Source: Pseudomonadota bacterium (GTDB taxonomy: Bacteria > Pseudomonadota > Alphaproteobacteria > Rhizobiales > Afifellaceae). From it: a DNA stretch of 7,322 nucleotides. The stretch lies in the NCBI GenBank assembly GCA_023417735.1, contig JAEZEK010000157.1, forward strand, positions 1 through 7,322. The letters run 5' to 3'. This document shows positions 1 to 5,070 of the stretch, one piece after another (position 1 is the first letter of the stretch; every line of letters begins with the position of its first letter). A program made the translations under genes and the position numbers. The notes under the pieces are model-generated. The model was given only the letters and a program-made list of their open reading frames with translations. It made no database searches and was not told the origin of the DNA.

Positions 1-1
1 G

Positions 2-898
2 GCCGCGTTGACGACGGCGCTCCGCGAGGTGTCCGACGCGCGCTCCGGCGTCGTCCAGGCGGCTGGCCGGCAGCGCCCGACGATCTGGCGCCGGCTGTCC
101 GCGCGGCTTCGCCGCCGCGCCTCCCCCGACGCTCGGGATTCGGAGGTCATCGAGGCGCCTGCGATCGACGGCGCGCAGGGCTGGCTCGTCGCGCGCGGGC
201 TGAGGCGGAGCTACAAGGGCAGGGTCGTCGTCGAGGACGTCTCGCTCGCCGTGCGCCAGGGCGAGGCCGTCGGGCTGCTCGGCCCGAACGGGGCGGGCAA
301 GACGACCGTCTTCTACATGATCACCGGGCTCATCCGCTCCGAAGGCGGCCGCATCGAGCTCGACGGCTACGACATCACCGGCCTGCCGATGTACCAGCGG
401 GCGCGGCTCGGCATCGGATACCTGCCGCAGGAGGCCTCGATCTTCCGCGGGCTCTCCGTGGAGGACAACATCCGCGCCGTGCTCGAGATCGTCGAGCCCA
501 ACCGCCGCCGCCGCGAGGCCGAACTCGACGCGCTGCTCGCCGAATTCCACATCGGGCATCTCCGGAAATCCCCGTCCATCGCGCTCTCCGGCGGCGAGCG
601 CAGGCGCTGCGAGATCGCCCGGGCGCTCGCCTCGTCCCCGAGCTACATGCTGCTCGACGAGCCCTTCGCCGGCATCGACCCGATCGCCGTCGGCGAGATC
701 CAGGCGCTCGTGCGCCACCTCACCCGGCGCGGCATCGGCGTGCTGATCACCGACCACAATGTCCGCGAGACGCTCGGCCTCATCGATCGCGCCTACATCA
801 TCCATTCCGGCCATGTCCTGACCGAGGGCCGCCCGGAGGAGATCATCGCCGACCCGGACGTGCGCCGCGTCTATCTGGGCGAGCAGTTCCGCCTTTGA
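2..898 (+). CDS. lptB: LPS export ABC transporter ATP-binding protein LptB (5' end open)
   Basis: ATPase of the LptB2FGC complex, which powers transfer of lipopolysaccharide from the inner membrane along the LptA bridge to the cell surface. Residues are counted from the TTG at 8. All ABC motifs are present: Walker A GPNGAGKTT (92-100), Q-loop Gln141, signature LSGGERRR (193-200), Walker B MLLDEP (214-219), D-loop AGID (221-224) and H-loop His250. The ABC domain starts near residue 58, so about 57 Arg/Ala-rich residues precede it; E. coli LptB (about 241 aa) lacks such an extension. The frame is open to the left edge. Only TTG (8) and GTG (29) are candidate starts here and no ATG precedes the domain, so the true start may lie outside the window. 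rpoN follows after 82 nt, a common alphaproteobacterial order; lptC and lptA would be expected upstream. The family call is very sure, the start is not. Confidence 0.93.
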   Translation, partial: AALTTALREVSDARSGVVQAAGRQRPTIWRRLSARLRRRASPDARDSEVIEAPAIDGAQGWLVARGLRRSYKGRVVVEDVSLAVRQGEAVGLLGPNGAGKTTVFYMITGLIRSEGGRIELDGYDITGLPMYQRARLGIGYLPQEASIFRGLSVEDNIRAVLEIVEPNRRRREAELDALLAEFHIGHLRKSPSIALSGGERRRCEIARALASSPSYMLLDEPFAGIDPIAVGEIQALVRHLTRRGIGVLITDHNVRETLGLIDRAYIIHSGHVLTEGRPEEIIADPDVRRVYLGEQFRL

Positions 899-910
899 CT
901 CGATCCGCGG

Positions 911-969
911 CCCGGTTATGCTGCTCTGCAACAACCGGCCGCGATGGGCTAACGGGCCGGTGAACCGGG
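911..969 (+). promoter_or_regulatory. rpoN leader with nested and competing inverted repeats
   Basis: The gap between lptB and rpoN contains related inverted repeats. CCCGGTT (911-917) is fully complementary to AACCGGG (963-969). Inside that pair, ACCGGCC (934-940) is complementary to GGCCGGT (955-961). In an alternative fold, CCGGTT (912-917) pairs with AACCGG (933-938), which excludes the inner stem. The only Shine-Dalgarno-like run before rpoN, GGGG at 967-970, overlaps the outer stem, so folding could limit translation. There is no T-run, so this is not a classical terminator. The repeats are seen directly; a regulatory role is inferred, and chance pairing is possible in DNA this rich in GC. 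Confidence 0.35.
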
Positions 970-980
970 GCGTCCGCGTC

Positions 981-2414
981 ATGGGTCTTTCGGCGAAGCT
1001 GCAGCTCAGGCAGAGCCAGTCGCTCGTCATCACGCCGCAGCTGATGCAGGCGATCCGGCTCCTGCAGATGTCGGGGCTCGAGCTCGACCGGTTCGTCGAG
1101 GCCGAGCTGGAGCAGAACCCCCTCCTCGAACGGGAAGAGGGTGAGACGGACGGCTTCGAGCAGCAGGATCCGCTCGCCGAACGCGCCGCCGAGCAGGCGA
1201 GCGGCGAGCCGGTCGACCCTTACGAGGGGAACGATGACGAGGGCCCCGGCCCGTCCTGGGACAACGCACGCCTCCAGCCGGTCGGGCACGGAGAGTTCCC
1301 CGGCATCGAGGATCGGCTCACGGCGGAGGAAAGCCTGGAGGCCCTGCTCGAGCGCCAGATCGACAATTGCATCGCCGATCCGACCGACCGCTTCATCGCA
1401 CGCGTCCTCGTCGGGCGGCTGGACCAGGCCGGCTATCTGGTCGCCGATCTGGCCGCGCTCGCCGTGGAACTCGCCGTCCCGGAGACCCGCATCGAGGCCG
1501 TCCTTGGCCGCTGCCAGGCATTCGAGCCGACCGGCGTGTTCGCCCGGTCGCTGCGCGAGTGCCTGGCGCTGCAGCTTGCCGAGAAGGACCGCCTCGACCC
1601 CGCGATGCAGGCGCTCCTCGCCAACCTCGATCTGCTCGCCAGCCGCAACATGGCGGCGCTCCGACTGGCCTGCGGGGTGGACGCCGACGACCTCGCGGAG
1701 ATGATCGCCGAGATCCGCGCCCTTCACCCCAAGCCGGGGGCCGACTACTCGTCCGAGCCGGTCGCGACCCTCATTCCCGACGTCCTGGTCCGCCGCGCCC
1801 CGTCCGGCGGCTGGCAGGTGGAGCTCAACGAAGCCACGCTGCCGCGGGTCCTCGTCGACCGCGCGAGCTATGCGGCGTTCACGCGGAAGGGCGACGACCA
1901 GAGCCGCCGGTTCGTCACCGACTGCCTGCAGAAGGCGAACTGGCTCGTGCGCAGCCTCGACCAGCGCTCCCGCACGATCCTCAAGGTCGCCACGGAGATC
2001 GTCCGCCAGCAGGACGGCTTCCTCGTGCACGGGGTCTGCGCCCTCAGGCCCCTCAATCTGCGGATGGTCGCCGACGCGGTGGGCGTGCATGAATCGACCG
2101 TGAGCCGCGCGATCGCCGGCAAGACCATGGCGACCCCGCGCGGCATCTTCGAGCTGAAGTTCTTCTTCTCCACGGCGCTGCCGGCGAGCGGCGGCGGCGA
2201 GGCGCATTCCGCCGAGGCCGTTAAGCACCGCATCCGGGCGCTCATCGCGGGCGAACGGCCCGACGGCGTGCTGTCGGACGACGCTATCGTGGACGTCCTG
2301 GAGAAGGACGGGATCGAGCTGGCGCGGCGGACCGTCGCGAAGTACCGCGAGATGATGGGAATCCCGTCATCGGTCCAGCGGCGCCGGGAGAAGCGCGCGA
2401 ATCTCGCCTCCTGA
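981..2414 (+). CDS. rpoN: RNA polymerase sigma-54 factor RpoN
   Basis: Alternative sigma factor that directs RNA polymerase to -24/-12 promoters and needs an AAA+ enhancer-binding activator; it typically controls nitrogen assimilation, motility and related genes. The product is 477 aa, usual for the family. Region I (about 1-48) begins MGLSAKLQLRQSQ and continues with the ITPQLMQAIRLLQ stretch that contacts activator and promoter. An acidic linker (about 49-110, rich in Glu, Asp and Gly) follows, then the core-binding region. The helix-turn-helix lies near 362-383 (VGVHESTVSRAI), and the RpoN box ARRTVAKYRE at 448-457 reads the -24 element. The ATG at 981 is preferred over the in-frame ATG at 918, because family proteins start at the MxLSxxLxLRQSQ motif. 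The Shine-Dalgarno is weak (GGGG at 967-970). No key region is missing. Confidence 0.97.
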   Translation: MGLSAKLQLRQSQSLVITPQLMQAIRLLQMSGLELDRFVEAELEQNPLLEREEGETDGFEQQDPLAERAAEQASGEPVDPYEGNDDEGPGPSWDNARLQPVGHGEFPGIEDRLTAEESLEALLERQIDNCIADPTDRFIARVLVGRLDQAGYLVADLAALAVELAVPETRIEAVLGRCQAFEPTGVFARSLRECLALQLAEKDRLDPAMQALLANLDLLASRNMAALRLACGVDADDLAEMIAEIRALHPKPGADYSSEPVATLIPDVLVRRAPSGGWQVELNEATLPRVLVDRASYAAFTRKGDDQSRRFVTDCLQKANWLVRSLDQRSRTILKVATEIVRQQDGFLVHGVCALRPLNLRMVADAVGVHESTVSRAIAGKTMATPRGIFELKFFFSTALPASGGGEAHSAEAVKHRIRALIAGERPDGVLSDDAIVDVLEKDGIELARRTVAKYREMMGIPSSVQRRREKRANLAS

Positions 2415-2444
2415 TCCCCCGGGAGAGGCCCGGCCGCCGGCCGA

Positions 2445-2473
2445 TTGACTCCCCCCTGCCGCGCGCGTACACG
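2445..2473 (+). promoter_or_regulatory. Candidate sigma-70-type promoter for hpf
   Basis: In the 131-nt gap between rpoN and hpf, TTGACT (2445-2450) matches five of six bases of the -35 consensus. It is followed after 17 nt by TACACG (2468-2473), a weak -10 that keeps the TA and the fourth-position A. Weak -10 elements behind a strong TTGAC are usual in high-GC alphaproteobacteria. Transcription would start near 2480, inside a short perfect hairpin, CCCCG-CAT-CGGGG (2478-2490), leaving a leader of about 65 nt. The promoter would let hpf and ptsN be expressed independently of lptB-rpoN. Pattern match only. Confidence 0.45.
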
Positions 2474-2545
2474 TCCGCCCCGCATCGGGGGCCGTCAGCG
2501 CGCAAGTCCGGTCGCCATACTCGACGCAACGGATGCAAGGACACC

Positions 2546-3142
2546 ATGGCGCTGAAGATTTCCGGCAAGACCTTCGATATCGGCCAGGCGCTCAGGGCCC
2601 GCATCGAAGCCGAGCTGCACGCCGCCGTGGACAAGTATTTCGACGGCGGGTTCTCCGGGCACGTCACGGTCGGCAAGAGCGGCCGGATCTTCGAGACGGA
2701 GTGCGCGATCCACCTCGACACCGGCATCGTCTTCGAGGCGCGCGGCGAGGCCCCGGACGCGAACGCGAGCTTCGATCAGGCCTGCGCGCGCCTGGAGAAG
2801 CGCCTGCGCCGCTACAAGCGCCGCCTCAAGGCGCACAAGAGGATGCCGGTTCACGGCGAGGCGGCCGAAGCGGCCTCGTTCGTCCTTGCCGCACCGCCCG
2901 AGGAAGAGGAGATCGCGGAGGATTACGCGCCGGCGATCGTGGCGGAGACGCGCACCGCGGTCCGCACGCTGTCGGTCAGCGCCGCGGTGATGGAGCTCGA
3001 CCGGGTCGATGCTCCAGTCATCGTGTTCCGCAACCAGACCCATGGCGGGATCAATGTCGTCTACCGGCGGGCCGACGGGCATTTCGGCTGGATCGATCCG
3101 GCTCTCAACGAGCGCATGGCGCCGGCCGCGGGAGAGCGCTGA
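2546..3142 (+). CDS. hpf: Long-form ribosome hibernation-promoting factor (HPF/RaiA family)
   Basis: Binds the decoding channel of the 30S subunit in stationary phase or starvation and, in the long form, dimerises 70S ribosomes into inactive 100S particles. The 198-aa product has two parts. The N-terminal S30AE domain (about 1-102) has the expected beta-alpha pattern and a basic helix near 84-99 (RLEKRLRRYKRRLKAHK) suited to rRNA binding. An acidic, Ala-rich linker (about 103-140, with EEEE) leads to the C-terminal dimerisation domain (about 145-190), with the typical motifs VIVFRNQTHGGINVVYRR and GHFGWIDP. AAGGA at 2537-2541 lies 4 nt before the ATG, which supports this start. The rpoN-hpf-ptsN order is conserved in many proteobacteria, linking sigma-54, ribosome hibernation and the nitrogen PTS. 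The long form makes a separate dimerisation factor unnecessary. Confidence 0.95.
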   Translation: MALKISGKTFDIGQALRARIEAELHAAVDKYFDGGFSGHVTVGKSGRIFETECAIHLDTGIVFEARGEAPDANASFDQACARLEKRLRRYKRRLKAHKRMPVHGEAAEAASFVLAAPPEEEEIAEDYAPAIVAETRTAVRTLSVSAAVMELDRVDAPVIVFRNQTHGGINVVYRRADGHFGWIDPALNERMAPAAGER

Positions 3143-3171
3143 CGGCGAAGCGGGCTTGCAAGCCGTCGCCG
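3143..3171 (+). other. Hairpin between hpf and ptsN
   Basis: Directly after the hpf stop codon, CGGCGA (3143-3148) pairs with TCGCCG (3166-3171), enclosing a second stem, GGCT (3153-3156) with AGCC (3161-3164), capped by TGCA. An internal loop separates the stems. No T-run follows (CTCATACAAAGG), so an intrinsic terminator is unlikely. It could be an mRNA processing or stability element, or a weak attenuator that sets the hpf:ptsN ratio. The structure is seen by base pairing; its function is inferred. Confidence 0.4.
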
Positions 3172-3190
3172 CTCATACAAAGGTAGCTTC

Positions 3191-3658
3191 ATGGATCTGA
3201 GCGATCTTCTGTCACCTGATTCGGTGCTTCCTGCGCTCAAGGCGCAGAGCAAGAAGCAGGTGATCCAGGATCTCTGCGAGAAGGCGTCCCGGGTCACCGG
3301 GCTGCCCGAGCGCGAGATCTTCGAAACCATCCTGCAGCGCGAGCGGCTCGGATCGACGGGCGTCGGCCACGGCGTGGCCATCCCGCACGGCAAGCTGGCG
3401 CAGATCGAGCGGCTGACGGGGGTCTTCGCGCGCCTCGCGCGGCCCGTGGACTTCGACGCGATCGACGAGCAGCCGGTCGATCTCGTGTTCCTCCTGCTCG
3501 CGCCGGAGAGCGCGGGCGCCGACCATCTTAAGGCGCTCGCACGCAGTGCGCGCGTGCTCCGGGACCCGGCCTTCGCCCAGAAGCTGCGCGGGACGACGGA
3601 TCCGAAGGCGCTCTATGCGCTGCTGATCAACCCCTCGCTCGAAACGAACGCCGCCTGA
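3191..3658 (+). CDS. ptsN: PTS IIA-like nitrogen regulatory protein EIIA-Ntr (PtsN)
   Basis: Terminal phosphoryl acceptor of the nitrogen phosphotransferase system (PtsP, then NPr, then PtsN). It does not transport sugar; its phosphorylation state regulates targets such as potassium transporters and sensor kinases in other bacteria. The 155-aa product is a single PTS EIIA type-2 domain. The phosphorylation-site motif GHGVAIPHGK occupies 59-68, and His66 is the expected phosphorylated residue by analogy with His73 of E. coli PtsN. A second conserved His (112, in DHLKALA) lies near the site in this fold. AAAGG at 3179-3183 is well spaced from the ATG. The gene lies 48 nt after hpf, probably on the same transcript. 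The ptsP and NPr genes are not in the window. No abnormality seen. Confidence 0.96.
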   Translation: MDLSDLLSPDSVLPALKAQSKKQVIQDLCEKASRVTGLPEREIFETILQRERLGSTGVGHGVAIPHGKLAQIERLTGVFARLARPVDFDAIDEQPVDLVFLLLAPESAGADHLKALARSARVLRDPAFAQKLRGTTDPKALYALLINPSLETNAA

Positions 3659-3664
3659 GCGGGC

Positions 3665-3691
3665 CGGCGGCGCCCCGTTGCCGGGCCGCCG
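3665..3691. terminator. GC-rich hairpin between convergent ptsN and DUF1150 genes
   Basis: CGGCGGC (3665-3671) is perfectly complementary to GCCGCCG (3685-3691) around a 13-nt GC-rich centre that can pair further with a bulge. It lies 6 nt after the ptsN stop and 11 nt beyond the stop of the convergent DUF1150 gene, where a bidirectional terminator is expected. Neither side has a true T-tract, so termination efficiency is uncertain and Rho may contribute. Confidence 0.5.
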
Positions 3692-3702
3692 CTCGTTCCC
3701 GT

Positions 3703-3957
3703 TCAGTGGACGCTGACGGTCTCCAGATCGTTCTCGCTCGCATTGGCGAGCGCCGCGGCGCGGGTGTCGGTCAGCATGATCGGCTTGCCCTCCGCGCTGA
3801 TGAGCGCCCACAGCTTCATGCCGGGCTCGAGTTCGGGCGCCTGCGGGAAGATGCGGCGGACGTCCTCCGAGCGCAGCGGGCGCAGATAGGCGATCTCGCC
3901 GCCGCCGAGCCGCTCGAACACCTCGGGCGGCATTACCTTGGACACGTTCTCTGCCAT
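3703..3957 (-). CDS. DUF1150 family protein, partner gene of hsp20
   Basis: An 84-aa protein that resembles the DUF1150 family, small conserved proteins of alphaproteobacteria with no established function. No signal peptide, membrane segment or cysteine is seen, so it is probably cytoplasmic. The start region MAENVSKVMPPEVF is followed by a likely compact alpha/beta core that includes IAYLRPLRSEDV, the stretch with MKLWALISAEGKPIML, and an Ala/Asn-rich tail. AAGGAG (complement of 3966-3971) lies 8 nt before the ATG, an excellent ribosome binding site. The gene follows hsp20 by only 22 nt and would share its heat-shock transcript, so a role in proteostasis is a reasonable inference from context. 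No catalytic motif is visible. The family assignment is from recall of sequence pattern and context, without a profile search. Confidence 0.82.
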   Translation of the reverse strand: MAENVSKVMPPEVFERLGGGEIAYLRPLRSEDVRRIFPQAPELEPGMKLWALISAEGKPIMLTDTRAAALANASENDLETVSVH

Positions 3958-3979
3958 TGATGGTGCTCCTTGTTCGTGC

Positions 3980-4408
3980 TCAGTCGCGCGAGGCGATGCG
4001 GATCTTGCGGGCCGAGCGCTCCGGATCGGGCCTGACGAGCTCGATCGCGAGAAGGCCGTCCTTCAGGTCCGCGCCCACGACATCCATCCCGTCGGCGAGA
4101 ACGAATGTGCGCTGGAACTGACGCGCTGCTATGCCCCGATGGAGATAGTCGCGCTCGCCTTCGTCGGCCTGACGGCCACGGATCACGAGCTCGTTCTCCT
4201 CGAGCGTGATGTCGATGTCCTCCGGACCGAACCCGGCCACGGCGAGCGTGATCACGAGCCGGGCGGAGGCGCCCTCCCTGGCCGGGATCCGCTCCACATT
4301 GTAGGGCGGGTACCCGTCCGATCCGCTCTTCGACACACGGTCGAAGAGCCTTTCCACGTCGTCGAACCCGACGAGGAATGGGCTCGAAAAGGGCGTCATG
4401 CGCGTCAT
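3980..4408 (-). CDS. Hsp20/alpha-crystallin small heat-shock protein (IbpA-like)
   Basis: ATP-independent holdase that binds unfolding proteins in large oligomers and hands them to DnaK/ClpB. The product is 142 aa from the preferred ATG at 4408. A short N-terminal arm (to about 35) has the FDDVERLFDRV motif typical of class A IbpA-like proteins. The alpha-crystallin domain (about 35-126) starts at YPPYNVER, includes the ELVIRGR strand and ends with a variant of the A-x-x-x-G-L-L motif (ADLKDGLLAI). The C-terminal tail has the I-x-I oligomerisation motif (IRI in KIRIAS). Three in-frame starts exist: TTG 4414, ATG 4408 and ATG 4399. GAGGA (complement of 4417-4421) is 8 nt from 4408 but only 2 nt from the TTG, which decides for 4408. 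An apparent RpoH promoter and a ROSE-type leader lie upstream, and a DUF1150 gene follows. Confidence 0.95.
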   Translation of the reverse strand: MTRMTPFSSPFLVGFDDVERLFDRVSKSGSDGYPPYNVERIPAREGASARLVITLAVAGFGPEDIDITLEENELVIRGRQADEGERDYLHRGIAARQFQRTFVLADGMDVVGADLKDGLLAIELVRPDPERSARKIRIASRD

Positions 4409-4472
4409 TCGCAAAGTCCTCGACAGAAGCGACTTCGCCGCCCGGACCCTGTCGGCATCCGGTCCTGCTTGC
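4409..4472 (-). promoter_or_regulatory. ROSE-type RNA thermometer in the hsp20 5' leader
   Basis: The leader from the predicted start site (about 4472) to the ATG can form two hairpins. The first is GGACC (4465-4461) with GGTCC (4448-4444). The second buries the ribosome binding site: CGAAGTC (4437-4431) pairs with GACTTTG (4418-4412, one G-U pair). After an unpaired G (4430), C4429-G4419, U4428-A4420 and U4427-G4421 close a five-base loop. The Shine-Dalgarno AGGA (4420-4417) thus faces UCGCU (4432-4428). This is the U-U/C-G-C-U signature of ROSE elements, in which the unpaired G facing the Shine-Dalgarno makes the helix melt at heat-shock temperature. Position, length (about 64 nt) and target (a small heat-shock gene) all agree with the family. 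Folded by hand; not tested against a covariance model. Confidence 0.75.
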
Positions 4473-4478
4473 CGAGGA

Positions 4479-4507
4479 ATATGGGCTTCGCGGGAAACCG
4501 CTTCAAG
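4479..4507 (-). promoter_or_regulatory. RpoH (sigma-32) heat-shock promoter for hsp20-DUF1150
   Basis: On the minus strand, CTTGAAG (4507-4501) matches the sigma-32 -35 consensus CTTGAAA at six of seven bases. After a 14-nt spacer comes GCCCATAT (4486-4479), which matches the -10 consensus CCCCATNT at all defined positions but the first. The spacing is in the normal range. The expected start point is near 4472, about 64 nt before the hsp20 ATG. The promoter lies in the 147-nt gap after uspA, so hsp20 can be transcribed separately from trpS-usp. Confidence 0.8.
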
Positions 4508-4555
4508 CGAGAGTGGATGACGCCCGGGGGTGCGAAAGGTGCGCCCGCCGCGCGC

Positions 4556-5050
4556 TTACGCGATCGCGTCCATCGCCTCGTCGGACAGGCTCGCGGGGAC
4601 GATGGTCATCGGGACGGGGAAGGTGCCGGAGCCCTTGGCCGCGATGGAGGTCACGAGCGGGCCGGGCCCCTCAGTGCCCGCGCCGGCCGCGAGCACGAGG
4701 ATGGCGATGTCCTCGTCGTCCTCGATCAGCTTGACGATCTCCTCGGCGCGCTTGCCCTCGCGGATGACGAGCTCGGGCTCGATGTTGGAGGCGTCGCGGC
4801 CCTTGGCGGCGAAGCGGCCGAGCACGGTCTGCGCCTTCTCCATCGCCTCGGCGCGCATGATGTCCTCGACGCCCAGCCAATGCTGCGGGCCTTCCGGCTC
4901 GATGACGTAGAGGAGGACCAGCGCGCCGCCCGTGCGCTGCGCGCGCTTGGCCGCATAGACCAGCGCCCGCACGCACTCCGGCGTGTCGTCGACGACCACG
5001 AGGAACTTGCGCCTGTGCCCTTCCTCGAGCGCGCGCCGGGGCTTCATCAT
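4556..5050 (-). CDS. Universal stress protein, UspA family
   Basis: Single-domain UspA-like protein of 164 aa, longer than the roughly 140-145 aa of the classical family through a basic N-terminal arm (1-15) and a C-terminal tail. The first beta strand and its Asp (FLVVVDDTPE, 16-25; Asp21) are typical, as are LVLLYVIEP (44-52), the ELVIREG segment with a following helix (93-109) and strand IAILVLAAG (115-123). The nucleotide-binding loop is unusual: GTEGPGPLVTSIAAK (125-139) has the first G-x-x-G but lacks the following Gly-Ser/Thr at the expected spacing. ATP binding is therefore uncertain. The family usually acts as a cytoplasmic stress modulator. It starts 20 nt after trpS and shares its strand, so both are probably one operon. 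ATG codons at 5050 and 5047 are adjacent; the ribosome binding site is weak (GATGAG), which leaves the choice open. Confidence 0.9.
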   Translation of the reverse strand: MMKPRRALEEGHRRKFLVVVDDTPECVRALVYAAKRAQRTGGALVLLYVIEPEGPQHWLGVEDIMRAEAMEKAQTVLGRFAAKGRDASNIEPELVIREGKRAEEIVKLIEDDEDIAILVLAAGAGTEGPGPLVTSIAAKGSGTFPVPMTIVPASLSDEAMDAIA

Positions 5051-5070
5051 GAGCTCATCGTGCCATCGGG

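Noticed and set aside
918..980. Upstream in-frame ATG giving sigma-54 an extra 21 residues
   Set aside because: The family start motif lies at the ATG at 981, and the extra residues resemble no known region of RpoN.
843..2228. 461-codon open frame antisense to rpoN
   Set aside because: It has low-complexity Arg/Ala/Glu/Leu-rich composition, no recognisable domain, and lies opposite an intact rpoN. Long antisense frames are expected in DNA of this GC content.
4412..4414. TTG as the hsp20 start
   Set aside because: It is only 2 nt from the Shine-Dalgarno; ATG 4408 has normal 8-nt spacing.
4528..4546. GGGTGCG-AAAGG-TGCGCCC as a uspA terminator
   Set aside because: It pairs reasonably on the plus strand through G-U pairs, but on the transcribed minus strand these become mismatches, and no T-run follows.
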